Positions 19,243-28,220 of a stretch of 64,000 nucleotides of DNA are shown here, in pieces. The position numbers and the translations under genes are program-made. Position 1 is the first letter of the stretch; every line of letters starts with the position of its first letter. The DNA is from Ideonella_A sakaiensis_A (GTDB lineage: Bacteria; Pseudomonadota; Gammaproteobacteria; Burkholderiales; Burkholderiaceae_C), in NCBI RefSeq assembly GCF_048320135.1, contig NZ_CP182947.1, positions 5,022,001-5,086,000 on the forward strand, in the 5' to 3' direction. The notes below the pieces were generated by a model. It worked only from the letters and a program-made list of their open reading frames with translations. It did not search any database and had not been told where the DNA came from.

Positions 19243-20616
19243 TCAGCCGAGGAAGCCGAGGTTGCGCTGGCTGTAGTTGCCGATATTCGGCAGCACCGTC
19301 GGCATTTCGCCGTCGCTGACACCGAACCAGCTGCTGAGCGTCGCGGCGAACTGGTCGACCGCGATCGCCGGCAGCAGCCGCCCCTGGCCGACATCGTCCG
19401 GCCCGTTGTTCGCGATCACCGGTGCGGTGCCGACATAACTGCGTCCACGCACCGCGCCGCCGAGTACGAAATGCATGCTGCCCCAGCCGTGGTCCGAACC
19501 ATCGCCGTCGGTCGTCAAGGTGCGGCCGAAGTCGGATGCCGTGAAGGCGGTCACGTTCGACGCGACGCCGAGTTCGACGGTCGCTGCATGGAATGCCGCC
19601 AACGCATTGCCGACGGTGGTCAGCAGTCCCGGGTGATCGGTCAGCATGCCGTCGTGGTTGTCGAAGCCGCCGAGCGAGACAAAAAAGACCTGCCGCTTCG
19701 CCCCGAGCGCCTGGCGCACCGCGATCAGCCGGGCGACCATCGACAGCTGGGCAGCGAGGCCGTTGCCGGTCGGAAAGGGCGTCGTCAGGGCGGGTGCGCC
19801 AGCCAGCGCCGAACTGAGCTGCGCGTCGGCATCGATGGCCCGCTTCATCACGCGCGCATGTTCCGCCTCGAAGAGGTGCGTGCGCGGCGCGGTGACCAGT
19901 GTCCGCAGTGCATCGCTGCAGGCCTGCGAGCCGAACAGCGGTGCGGCGAGCGCCGCCAGCGGCACCGAACCGTTGCTCGTCACCTGGTACTGCACCGCGC
20001 TGTGCCCGGACAGATAGACCGCATTGCCGGCAGCGCTGATGCAGGTGAAGGTCGAGTTGCCATTGCCGGCCGCGAAGAGGTCGCCGATGCGTCCACCCCA
20101 ACCCGAGGTCGAGCCTTCCGGCGACGACGATTGCCAGACCGATTGCTGGTCGTTGTGCGAAAAGAGTTTCGGCGGCAGCGGCACCGACCGGTTGGCATAA
20201 GCCTGTTTGCTGGTCGGCTGGACCAGCGTGCCGATATTCAGCAGCACCGACATCTGCCCGCCATCGAAAATCGGCTTCAGCGGCGCGAGCCCGGGTGCCA
20301 GCGCATATTGGCGGCCATCGGCCAGCGGCGTTGCCGGTGCCAGCACGGTCTGCTGCAGCGAGTCGCGCGGCAATGCGATCGCCGCTCGGTGGCTCAGATA
20401 AGCCGTGTGGCTCGGGTTGTCGTACGGAACCAGCGTATTGGCGTAATCGTTGCCCCCGTACAGGAAGACGCAGACCAATGCCTTGTAATCGCTGGCGCCA
20501 GCGGCTGCCGCTTCGCCAAGCGCTGCGAGGTTCAGGGCCCAGGGGGTCGCCGCGCCGGCGATCGACAGGCTGGCGGCACGACGCAGAAATTCGCGTCTTG
20601 AAGCTGCGGTGGTCAT
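19243..20616 (-). CDS. DUF1501 protein with Tat signal
   Basis: 457-residue exported protein of the DUF1501 family (alkaline-phosphatase-like fold). A twin-arginine signal SRREFLRRA at residues 6-14 is followed by a hydrophobic stretch and AAAAGA, so it is folded and cofactor-loaded before export. Conserved DUF1501 segments include FLYGGNDYANTLVPYD, SLGGFDNHDGML and SDFGRTLTTDGDGSDHGWG. The last two contain His and Asp residues that would suit metal binding. It lies 11 bp after the DUF1800 gene and forms the standard DUF1800-DUF1501 pair. The biochemical function of the pair is unknown. Confidence 0.9.
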   Translation of the reverse strand: MTTAASRREFLRRAASLSIAGAATPWALNLAALGEAAAAGASDYKALVCVFLYGGNDYANTLVPYDNPSHTAYLSHRAAIALPRDSLQQTVLAPATPLADGRQYALAPGLAPLKPIFDGGQMSVLLNIGTLVQPTSKQAYANRSVPLPPKLFSHNDQQSVWQSSSPEGSTSGWGGRIGDLFAAGNGNSTFTCISAAGNAVYLSGHSAVQYQVTSNGSVPLAALAAPLFGSQACSDALRTLVTAPRTHLFEAEHARVMKRAIDADAQLSSALAGAPALTTPFPTGNGLAAQLSMVARLIAVRQALGAKRQVFFVSLGGFDNHDGMLTDHPGLLTTVGNALAAFHAATVELGVASNVTAFTASDFGRTLTTDGDGSDHGWGSMHFVLGGAVRGRSYVGTAPVIANNGPDDVGQGRLLPAIAVDQFAATLSSWFGVSDGEMPTVLPNIGNYSQRNLGFLG

Positions 20617-20627
20617 CGTGCGGTGTC

Positions 20628-22367
20628 CTATTTCTGTGCGATGTATTCAGGTGCCGCCATCACCAGCGTGATCGCTGCATGGAGGCGATTCGTGCGGCCG
20701 TTGCTCGTCGCCGCCGAGATGCTGTCCAGCGCGGTCTTCAGCGTCGCGATCGTCGGCGCCGGCAAGGCGCCGGCAGCGAGCACGACATTCAGTTCGGCCA
20801 GCAGCGCCGCCGAATCGGCCGCGAGTTCGACCCATGCGCCGTAATCGGCGCGCAGGCTGTTGATGCCGCTGGAAATCGTCCGCTGCATGAAATTGACATA
20901 GCCGGCTACCGACGACTCGGTCGTGATCTGGAATTCCGGCGCGGTCAGCGCCAACTGGCCGATCGCACTGCCGGGCGGGATATAGCCGGGCCGGAAAAAA
21001 TTGAACACCGACGGCGCACGCAGCGGGCTCTGCCCGAGCCGGCTCGCCGGATCCGACAGGTCGCCGACATTCCAGCTGTCGTCCGGCGAATTGAGGCCGA
21101 AGGTGCGCGCCCACTGGATGAAACGCAACACCGGTTCGCGCAGCTTGCCGAAGGTCGGATCGCCAATGCCGGCATCGCCGCGGGCCTCGACATCGAGCAG
21201 GATCGCGCTGATCACCGCCTTCAGGTCGCCTTTCACACCGCTGCCGTTGTTGTCGAAGACATTGGCGACGCGGGCGATATAGGCCGGGCTCGGATTGCTG
21301 GTGACCAGCCGCTGGATCAGCTGCCGGCCGATGAAAGGGCCGGTATTCGGGTGCGCGATCAGGATGTCGAGCGCCTGCTTCAGGCTGTTGACACCGTCGG
21401 TGCCGGCGGCGATCTGCTGGCCCAGCACATTCTTCGCGCCGGTTTCATGGCGGCTCGCGATCTGCACCATCGGACGGATCACCAGGTCCGGCGTATCGAC
21501 CCCCCGGCTGGCATCGAGGTCCCAGCCGGTGAATACGCGCGCCATCTGGCTGACGTCGTCCTGGCCATAGCTTTCCTTGACGGCGCCGTTGACCAGCCGC
21601 GGCGAGCCGTCGCTGTTCAGCTCGACCAGGCCGATCGTGAACAGCTGCATCACCTCGCGCGCATAGTTCTCGTCGGGCACGCTGCCGGTGGCCGGGTTCG
21701 CCTTGCGGTTGCCGCGGAACGACAAGAATGCGCCCATCGCGGTGCTGGTCGATACCTGCTCGAGCAGCGTACGGTAGTTGCCGAAGGCATTGGCCTCGAG
21801 GATGTCGACGAAGGCGGCCGCAGAAAACGACTTGAACGGTGTCGAGGCGAGGTTGGCGATCGAGATCACGATGATCTCGGACAACGCGAGCACGATGCGT
21901 TGGCGCAGCAGATCGGGGCTCGCGAGCAGCTTGCGCCACAACATGTTGTTGCTGCCGGCCTGCGTATTGCGGAAATCCGCGGCGTCGAAGCCCTTGCTGC
22001 GCAGCCAGTCGACGTGGCTGCTGCTGCGTGGCATCGCGAACTGCTCGGCGAGCCAGCCGGCATAACCGAGGCTGCGGACACGCTCGATCTCGGCAGCCGT
22101 GCTCGCCAGCGACGCCTGCGACAGAAACCGTGCCGCCTGCACGCGCGATGGACTGGCTGCCGGACCAGGAGGTGGCGCCGGCGGTGCGGGCGCCGGTGCC
22201 GGTGCGGGGGCGCCATCTCCGCCGCCACCACAGGCCTGAAGTGCGGACAGTGCCGTTGCCGCGGCGCTGGCGCGCAGCATGACGCCGGTGGCCGAGCCCG
22301 TTGGTGGTGATGGTTCGGCCGCTTGCGGGCCCGGTTCGTCGCCGCGTGCGGTTGTTGCCAATGCCAT
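20628..22367 (-). CDS. DUF1800 exported protein
   Basis: 579-residue DUF1800 protein. The N-terminal hydrophobic ATALSALQAC (Cys about residue 46) followed by GGGG resembles a lipoprotein site, although Gln at -2 is unusual. A Pro-Ala linker of about 25 residues follows, then the DUF1800 body with ENYAREVMQLFTIGLVELN, ARVFTGWDLD and FIGRQLIQRLVTSNPSP. The ATG at 22367 is preferred because GGAAGG lies a few nt upstream; the frame is open 35 codons further. It is the first gene of a pair with the Tat-exported DUF1501 protein. Function unknown. Confidence 0.87.
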   Translation of the reverse strand: MALATTARGDEPGPQAAEPSPPTGSATGVMLRASAAATALSALQACGGGGDGAPAPAPAPAPPAPPPGPAASPSRVQAARFLSQASLASTAAEIERVRSLGYAGWLAEQFAMPRSSSHVDWLRSKGFDAADFRNTQAGSNNMLWRKLLASPDLLRQRIVLALSEIIVISIANLASTPFKSFSAAAFVDILEANAFGNYRTLLEQVSTSTAMGAFLSFRGNRKANPATGSVPDENYAREVMQLFTIGLVELNSDGSPRLVNGAVKESYGQDDVSQMARVFTGWDLDASRGVDTPDLVIRPMVQIASRHETGAKNVLGQQIAAGTDGVNSLKQALDILIAHPNTGPFIGRQLIQRLVTSNPSPAYIARVANVFDNNGSGVKGDLKAVISAILLDVEARGDAGIGDPTFGKLREPVLRFIQWARTFGLNSPDDSWNVGDLSDPASRLGQSPLRAPSVFNFFRPGYIPPGSAIGQLALTAPEFQITTESSVAGYVNFMQRTISSGINSLRADYGAWVELAADSAALLAELNVVLAAGALPAPTIATLKTALDSISAATSNGRTNRLHAAITLVMAAPEYIAQK

Positions 22368-22551
22368 GGTCTTCCTTCCCGGTTCAGCGACGGTGATCGG
22401 CGCCGATTGTCCAAGCTTGAGCGCTTGCAGCGGATTCTTTACCTCTCGCAGCAATACGTGACGATTCGACACATCCCGCGGCGGGTGGCCGCAGCGGTTG
22501 ACGATCCGCAGAAAGTCCCGATACTGGGGCTCTGAACTTCAGGAGAGCGTC

Positions 22552-22764
22552 ATGGCCGTCTGCCCGCACTGCGACAAGCCGTTGTCGGAACTGACCGTCA
22601 ACCCGATGGAAGGCAAGCTGCCGGTCGGCGTGGCCTTCAACTGCATGCTGTTGTCGTGCCCGTCCTGCCAGAAGGCGATCAGCGCGATCGTCGACACGTC
22701 GGCGGCAATCCGCGAGGTGCGCGCCGAGGTCGAGAAGCTGGGGCAGAAGTCCGGCGGCGACTGA
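22552..22764 (+). CDS. small zinc-ribbon protein
   Basis: 70-residue cytosolic protein with two CxxC knuckles (CPHC at residues 4-7 and CPSC near 36-39), enough for one zinc ribbon, and a helical C-terminal tail rich in E, R and V. AGGAGAG sits 4 nt before the ATG. No family name can be given with confidence. It is divergent from the DUF1800 gene, and its end converges with the aldehyde dehydrogenase gene after 37 bp. Confidence 0.75.
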   Translation: MAVCPHCDKPLSELTVNPMEGKLPVGVAFNCMLLSCPSCQKAISAIVDTSAAIREVRAEVEKLGQKSGGD

Positions 22765-22801
22765 GCGACGGCCGGCGGGCCGCTCTTCGCCAGCAGCATG
22801 C

Positions 22802-24244
22802 TCAGCCGTGCTGGATCGCGATCGTCTTGATCGTCGTGAAGCTGCGCAGCCCTTCAAACGCCTTTTCCCGGCCGTAGCCGGAATGCTTCATGCCGCCGAA
22901 CGGCAGTTCGATGCCGCCGCCGGCACCGTAGTTGTTGATGAAGACCTGCCCCGCGTCAATGCGGTGTGCGATGCGCAGCGCGCGGCTGCCGTCGCGCGTC
23001 CAGACCGCGGCGGTCAGGCCATAAGGCGTCGCGTTGGCGAGGTGGGCGGCCTCGTCCTCGTGATCGAAGACGAAGGCGGCGAGCACCGGACCAAATACTT
23101 CTTCCTGCGCGATCGAGTGGTCGGCCGCGACACCGTCGATCAGCATCGGCGGGAAAAAGAAGCCGTTTGCCGGCGCGCGGTCGGCCATTGCCGCGCGGGC
23201 AACGACGCGGGCGCCGTCGCCGATCGCCTGGTCGACGCGTGATTGCACCCGCTCGAGCTGGCGCCGGTTGATCAGCGGACCACAATCCGGACCGTCGATG
23301 CCGGCGCCGGTCCGTAGCGCCTCGAAGCGCTGTGCCAGCCGCTCCATCACCTGCTCGTGGATGCCGCGTTCGATCAGCACCCGACTGCCGGCCGCGCAGG
23401 TCTGCCCGGCGTTCTGCACGATCGCATTGACGACGACCGGCAGCGCCGCATCGAGGTCGGCATCGGCGAACAGGATCTGTGGCGACTTGCCGCCGAGTTC
23501 GAGCGTCACCGGCACATGGTTGACCGCCGCCGCCTGCGCGACCGCGGTGCCGGTCTGCGGCGAGCCGGTGAACGAGATGTGGTTGATGCCGGCATGGGCG
23601 GCCAGGGCCGCGCCGGCTTCGCTGCCGAGGCCGCAGACCATGTTCAATGCGCCGGCCGGCAGCCCGGCGTCGAGCGCCAGCGTGGCGATCCGCAGCGGGG
23701 TCAGGCAGGCGTCCTCGGCTGGTTTGACGACGCAGGCATTGCCGGCCGCCAGCGCGCCGCCGACCGAGCGGCCGAAGATCTGCGCCGGATAGTTCCACGG
23801 AATGATGTGGCCGGTCACACCGTGCGGCACGCGCAGCGCCATCACCGTGCTGCCCTGTGCATACGGAATCGTCTCGCCGTGCAGCTTGTCGGCGGCGCCG
23901 CCATAGAACTCGAAATAGCGCGCGCAGGCGGTGATGTCGACCCGCGCCTGCTGGATCGGCTTGCCGGTATCCAGGCATTCGAGCTCGGCGAGTTCGGCGT
24001 GGTGTTCGGTGATCAGCGCTGACAGCCGCAGCAGGATGCGGCCGCGTTCGGTCGCCGTCAGCCGGCCGAAAGCGCCGTCAAAGGCTGTGCGGGCGGCGGC
24101 AACCGCCGAATCGACATCGCCGCGATCGCTGCGCGGCAACGTCGTCAACACCGATCCGCTGCTCGGATCGACGACCTCGATCGTCCGGCCGCTGGTGGCC
24201 GCACAGGCTTCACCGGCAATCAGGTTGGTTCGGGCTGGCAACAT
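22802..24244 (-). CDS. NAD(P)-dependent aldehyde dehydrogenase
   Basis: 480-residue ALDH-superfamily enzyme oxidising an aldehyde to an acid. The general base Glu249 is in LELGGKSP and the nucleophilic Cys283 in GQTCAAGSR. The cofactor site is seen in IIPWNYP (148-153) and FTGS (225-228), and the C-terminal motif is PFGGMKHSGYGREK. It is closest in feel to betaine- or gamma-aminobutyraldehyde dehydrogenases. It is the last gene of an apparent operon with otnK, otnC and otnI (38 bp after otnI), so a four-carbon sugar aldehyde feeding the acid-sugar pathway is a reasonable but unproved substrate. Confidence 0.88.
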   Translation of the reverse strand: MLPARTNLIAGEACAATSGRTIEVVDPSSGSVLTTLPRSDRGDVDSAVAAARTAFDGAFGRLTATERGRILLRLSALITEHHAELAELECLDTGKPIQQARVDITACARYFEFYGGAADKLHGETIPYAQGSTVMALRVPHGVTGHIIPWNYPAQIFGRSVGGALAAGNACVVKPAEDACLTPLRIATLALDAGLPAGALNMVCGLGSEAGAALAAHAGINHISFTGSPQTGTAVAQAAAVNHVPVTLELGGKSPQILFADADLDAALPVVVNAIVQNAGQTCAAGSRVLIERGIHEQVMERLAQRFEALRTGAGIDGPDCGPLINRRQLERVQSRVDQAIGDGARVVARAAMADRAPANGFFFPPMLIDGVAADHSIAQEEVFGPVLAAFVFDHEDEAAHLANATPYGLTAAVWTRDGSRALRIAHRIDAGQVFINNYGAGGGIELPFGGMKHSGYGREKAFEGLRSFTTIKTIAIQHG

Positions 24245-24282
24245 CGGTATTCCTTTCTTCTCTGGGCGCAGCGTATCGGCGA

Positions 24283-25083
24283 TCAGTTCGCCTGCGCAGC
24301 GCGGTAGGGCTCGAACCAGCCGAGCCCCGCGGTGGTGCCGGCGCGGGGTCGGTATTCGCAGCCGATCCAGCCGTCATAACCGAGTTCGTCGAGCAGGCTG
24401 AACAAATAAGGGTGGTTGATTTCGCCGTGATCGGGTTCGTGGCGGTCCGGCACGCCGGCGATCTGGAAATGGCCGACCCGCCCGGTCGGCAGATGCTGGC
24501 GGATCTTCATCGCCAGGTCGCCCTCGACGATCTGGCAGTGGTACAGGTCCATTTGCACCTTCAGGTTTGGCGCACCGACGGCGGTGACGATCTGGTGGGC
24601 GTGGTCCTGGCGGTTCAGGAAAAAACCCGGGATGTCGCGCGTATTGATCGGTTCGATCAGCACCTCGAGACCGGCCAACGCCGCCTCGCCGGCCGCCCAC
24701 TCGAGGTTGCGCAGATAGGTTTGCTGATGCGCCGCGCGGTCGGCCCCGCCTGGCAACAGGCCGGCCATCAGGTGGATGCGCGGGCAATTCAGTTGCTGGG
24801 CATACGGCAGCGCCTGCTCGGCAAAACCACGGCGGAATTCGTCCTCGCGGCCGGGCAGGCTGGCGAGACCGCGTTCGCCGCCGTCCCAGTTGCCCGGCGG
24901 CGCGTTGAACAGCACCTGCTGCAGGCCGTTCGATTGCAGGCGGTCGGCGAGTTCGGCCGGCGCAAATGCATACGGGAACAGGAATTCGACGGCCCGGAAC
25001 CCGTCTTTCGCGGCCGCGGCGAAGCGGTCGAGAAAATCGAGTTCGGTGTACATCATCGACAGGTTGGCGGCAAAACGGGGCAT
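24283..25083 (-). CDS. otnI: 2-oxo-tetronate isomerase (hydroxypyruvate-isomerase-like)
   Basis: 266-residue TIM-barrel enzyme of the Hyi/OtnI family, which isomerises 2-oxo-tetronate to 3-oxo-tetronate. The standard N-terminus MPRFAANLSMMYTELDFLDR is complete. Metal and catalytic residues sit in the strands LIEPINTRDIPG, VQMDLYHCQ and WIGCEYRP. Length is typical. It follows otnC by 36 bp. OtnI and hydroxypyruvate isomerase are hard to separate by sequence; the adjacent otnK and otnC decide the call. Confidence 0.85.
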   Translation of the reverse strand: MPRFAANLSMMYTELDFLDRFAAAAKDGFRAVEFLFPYAFAPAELADRLQSNGLQQVLFNAPPGNWDGGERGLASLPGREDEFRRGFAEQALPYAQQLNCPRIHLMAGLLPGGADRAAHQQTYLRNLEWAAGEAALAGLEVLIEPINTRDIPGFFLNRQDHAHQIVTAVGAPNLKVQMDLYHCQIVEGDLAMKIRQHLPTGRVGHFQIAGVPDRHEPDHGEINHPYLFSLLDELGYDGWIGCEYRPRAGTTAGLGWFEPYRAAQAN

Positions 25084-25119
25084 CGCGAACTTTCGGGAAG
25101 ATGAACGGAATCAGTCAGG

Positions 25120-25785
25120 TCACCAGCGGGCGCCGAACTGGCGCCGCAGTTGATCAATGTCGGCTTCGGCCAGCGCTGTCGCGCGCCGGTTGGTCAGCAG
25201 CCACAGCCGCGCGGTCTCTTCGAGTTCTTCCAGCACCGCCGAAGCGGCGGCCGGGCAATCGTGCCAGACATTCGGGCCGAGGCGGTCGAGCATCACCGCG
25301 CGCAATGGCGTGCCGCGGTCGCGGGCTGCGCTGATTGCCGCGCTGACGAGCGCGGCCACCGCCGGATCGCCCGGCCGGTGGTAGGCGATCAACGGCACAT
25401 GGCCGACCTTCATCACGAAATACGGCGTGATAGGCGGCAGGATGTCGTCGTCGCGCCAGATGCCGGCCAGCGTCAGCGCAACGAGGTGGGTGCTGTGGCT
25501 GTGGATCACGCATTGCGCGCTGTCGTCGCTGTCGTAGATGGCGCGGTGCAAGGCCAGCGTCTTGCTGGCGCGGTCGCCGGCCCGCTGCGTGCCGTCCGCG
25601 CCGACATGTGCCAGCCGCTGCGGGTCGAGATGGCCGAGGCAGGCGTCGGTCGGCGTGATCAGGTAGCCGGCACCGTCGGGCAGCCGGGCACTGATGTTGC
25701 CGGCGGTTGCATGCACATACCCGCGCTCGAACAGCGAACGGCCGACCCGGCAGATTTCGGCGCGCAGTCCGGCATGCTCGGCCAT
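25120..25785 (-). CDS. otnC: 3-oxo-tetronate 4-phosphate decarboxylase (class II aldolase fold)
   Basis: 221-residue class II aldolase/adducin-family enzyme that decarboxylates 3-oxo-tetronate 4-phosphate to dihydroxyacetone phosphate. The metal ligands are in CVIHSHSTHLVAL, the phosphate loop is in TAGNISARLPDG, and a further His is near the C-terminal third. The ATG at 25785 shares a base with the otnK stop (TGATG), so the two are translationally coupled. The open frame extends far upstream inside otnK but is not coding there. Confidence 0.87.
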   Translation of the reverse strand: MAEHAGLRAEICRVGRSLFERGYVHATAGNISARLPDGAGYLITPTDACLGHLDPQRLAHVGADGTQRAGDRASKTLALHRAIYDSDDSAQCVIHSHSTHLVALTLAGIWRDDDILPPITPYFVMKVGHVPLIAYHRPGDPAVAALVSAAISAARDRGTPLRAVMLDRLGPNVWHDCPAAASAVLEELEETARLWLLTNRRATALAEADIDQLRRQFGARW

Positions 25786-27059
25786 CAGTCGACCAGGTCC
25801 AGCGCCTTGGCAAAGAAGTCGACGCTGCCGAAATTGCCGGATTTCAGCGCCAGCAGCAATGGCCTGCCTTCGGCCTGCGTCCATGGCACGCCGGGGTCGA
25901 TCGTCGCGCCGATCCGCAACGACGACACGCCGAGCGCCTGAACCACCGCGCCCGAGGTCTCGCCACCGGCAATGACCAGACGACGAACGCCGCCATCGAC
26001 GAGACCGGCGGCAATCCGCGCCAGGCAGTGTTCGACCAGCTGGCCGGCGCGGTCGGCGCCGAGTGCCGACTGCACCTGCTGCACCTGTGCCGGTTCGGCG
26101 GTTGCATAAATCAGCACCGGCTGCTGCCTGCCTTCGACGGCCGCCCAGGCCAGCGCCTGCTCGGCCACCGGCGCGCCGCCGGCCAGCGCCTGAACGTCGA
26201 TCTGCCAGGCCGGCCGGCCGGCCGCCACCCAGTCGCCGACCTGCGCATTGGTCGCACTCGAACACGAGCCCGAAATGACTGCCGCGCTGCCGCCGACGCT
26301 ATCCAGCGTCGCCGCCCGCTGATCGGGAACCAGCCAGCCGCGCTCTGCATAGACCACTGGCAGGCCGAGGGCAACGCCGGAGCCGGCGGTGATCAGCGGC
26401 AGATCGGCACAGGCCTGTGCGAGCACCCGCAGGTCGTCGTTGCTGACCGCATCGGCAATCGCCAGCCGCACGTCGTCGGCGCGCAGCGCGGCGATGCCGG
26501 AACGTGCTGCTTCGACGCCGCGGGCCAGCGTGTCGTAGCGCAGCAGGCCAACCGCCGAACGCGTCTGCGACTGCAGCACCCGCACCAGGTTGCTGTCGGT
26601 CATCGGCGTCAGCGGATGGTTGCGCATGCCCGAGTCGCTGAGCAACTGGTCGCCGACGAACAGGTGGCCGCGGAAAACGGTGCGGCCGTTTTCCGGGAAG
26701 GCCGGGCAGGCGATCGCAAAATCGCTGCCCAGCGCGTCGAGCAGCGCATCGGCGACCGGGCCGATATTGCCGGCGGCGGTCGAGTCGAAGGTCGAGCAGT
26801 ATTTAAAATAGAACTGGCGCGCACCGGCGTCCTGCAGCCAGCGCAGCGCGGCCAGCGATGCGGCAACCGCATCGGCAGCCGCGGTGGTGCGCGACTTCAA
26901 CGCGACGACTACCGCATCGGCGGCCGGCGTCGGGCCCTGCGGTATGCCGATCACCTGCACCGTGCGCATGCCGGAGCGAACCAGCATGCTGGCCACGTCG
27001 GTGGCGCCGGTGAAATCGTCGGCGATCACCCCGAGGGTGATCCGTGATGGGTCAGTCAT
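25785..27059 (-). CDS. otnK: 3-oxo-tetronate kinase (DUF1537 family)
   Basis: 424-residue four-carbon acid sugar kinase. The N-terminal sugar-binding domain begins with GVIADDFTGATD (Asp14, Asp15), and the C-terminal nucleotide-binding domain has VISGSCSSATNAQ and VIAGGETSGAVV. The enzyme phosphorylates 3-oxo-tetronate for cleavage by OtnC. The ATG at 27059 begins the family N-terminus and lies 4 nt after the stop of the diguanylate cyclase gene. The pathway normally also needs a tetronate dehydrogenase, which is not in the window. Confidence 0.9.
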   Translation of the reverse strand: MTDPSRITLGVIADDFTGATDVASMLVRSGMRTVQVIGIPQGPTPAADAVVVALKSRTTAAADAVAASLAALRWLQDAGARQFYFKYCSTFDSTAAGNIGPVADALLDALGSDFAIACPAFPENGRTVFRGHLFVGDQLLSDSGMRNHPLTPMTDSNLVRVLQSQTRSAVGLLRYDTLARGVEAARSGIAALRADDVRLAIADAVSNDDLRVLAQACADLPLITAGSGVALGLPVVYAERGWLVPDQRAATLDSVGGSAAVISGSCSSATNAQVGDWVAAGRPAWQIDVQALAGGAPVAEQALAWAAVEGRQQPVLIYATAEPAQVQQVQSALGADRAGQLVEHCLARIAAGLVDGGVRRLVIAGGETSGAVVQALGVSSLRIGATIDPGVPWTQAEGRPLLLALKSGNFGSVDFFAKALDLVD

Positions 27060-27063
27060 TGGT

Positions 27064-28089
27064 TCAGGCAGCAGCGGCCGTGACGCGATCCCTGCCATTC
27101 TGCTTCGATTGGTACAGCGCCGCATCGGCGCGGGTGATCAGACTGGCCGCATCGTCGCCGGCGCCCGACAGCGCGACCCCGGCAGACACCGTGACCGTCA
27201 ACACCACTTCGTTGGTTGCGCGGTTGCGCACCTTCATCGCCTTGACCGCCTTGCGCAGCCGCTCTGCCAGCCGGATGCTGTCTGCCGCGGTGGTCGCCGC
27301 AAGCAACACGGCAAATTCCTCGCCGCCATAACGCGCAGCGGTGGCGCCGGCGGGTTCGGCACATTGCTTCAGCACTTCGCCAAGCGCCTGGATCACCCGG
27401 TCACCCATCAGGTGGCCGTGGCTGTCGTTGACCTGCTTGAAATGGTCGATGTCCAGCATCAACAGCGCATGGCAGTGCCCTTCGGGCGGCGGCGACTTCA
27501 GCATCGCGTCGAGCTGTACATCGAAACCGCGGCGGTTCAGCACCCGCGACAGCGGGCACAGCAATGCATCGACGCGCTCGCGTTCCAGATCGGCACGCAG
27601 GTTGGCGATCTCCTGCTGGCTTTTTGCGACCCGCTCGTTCAACTGTTGCACCGCCTGCTGCATCCGCGTGGTACCGGCCAGCACATCCTCCAGCCAGTTC
27701 GGCACCGATCCGGCGTCGCCGCTCTTCAGCGAGTCGTTCAACGCGGTCAGGCTGCTGGTGAACTGACCAGCGGTTTCATCGGTGCGGCTGGCCGCGTCGG
27801 CCATCCCGCTGATCAACTGCTGGAAACGCTCGCTGATATTTTCGGCTTTCTCGGCATCGAGTTCGGCAACGTACTCGCCGTGCAGCCGCTCGATCATCGC
27901 GTCGTCGAACCGCGTTTCTGCGCGCAACTGCTCCTCGATCGCCTGGCTCAATGGCGGATTGATGCCGGCCACGTGTTCATACCAGACGGCGAAGGTCAAC
28001 GGGGTGAAGGCCGCCTGATGGCGGCCCATTTCGGCCAGCGCGAGGCGAAGCAATTCGGCGCTTTGTTCCCGCTGTTGTCTGTATCGCAT
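27064..28089 (-). CDS. diguanylate cyclase (GGDEF)
   Basis: 341-residue protein with an uncharacterised, soluble N-terminal sensor region (1-140). A predicted coiled-coil linker at about 145-175 is followed by a GGDEF domain with the active motif GGEEF at 255-259 (ARYGGEEFAVLL). The upstream D-x-L-T motif is altered to CPLSRVLNRRGF, and no RxxD inhibitory site is seen before GGEEF, so product feedback may be weak. It makes cyclic di-GMP from GTP. The ATG at 28089 begins MRYRQQREQS; an in-frame extension is unsupported. The otnK start is only 4 nt downstream, which suggests a shared transcript. Confidence 0.88.
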   Translation of the reverse strand: MRYRQQREQSAELLRLALAEMGRHQAAFTPLTFAVWYEHVAGINPPLSQAIEEQLRAETRFDDAMIERLHGEYVAELDAEKAENISERFQQLISGMADAASRTDETAGQFTSSLTALNDSLKSGDAGSVPNWLEDVLAGTTRMQQAVQQLNERVAKSQQEIANLRADLERERVDALLCPLSRVLNRRGFDVQLDAMLKSPPPEGHCHALLMLDIDHFKQVNDSHGHLMGDRVIQALGEVLKQCAEPAGATAARYGGEEFAVLLAATTAADSIRLAERLRKAVKAMKVRNRATNEVVLTVTVSAGVALSGAGDDAASLITRADAALYQSKQNGRDRVTAAAA

Positions 28090-28220
28090 GGTTGCGTGGT
28101 GCTCGGATCGGGGCGTGGTGCCGACTCGCCGGGCGGGATGGCCGCAGCGATCAATCTGGCGCGAGATACCGGCGCCCCTCTCGATCATTATCGGCGAGCC
28201 GGGGTCGATACTTCAGTCCG

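Noticed and set aside
22165..22215. Short tandem repeats of Pro-Ala codons, which at first look like a tandem-repeat locus
   Set aside because: They encode the Pro-Ala linker of the DUF1800 protein and are in frame; there are no spacers, so this is not a CRISPR or intergenic repeat.
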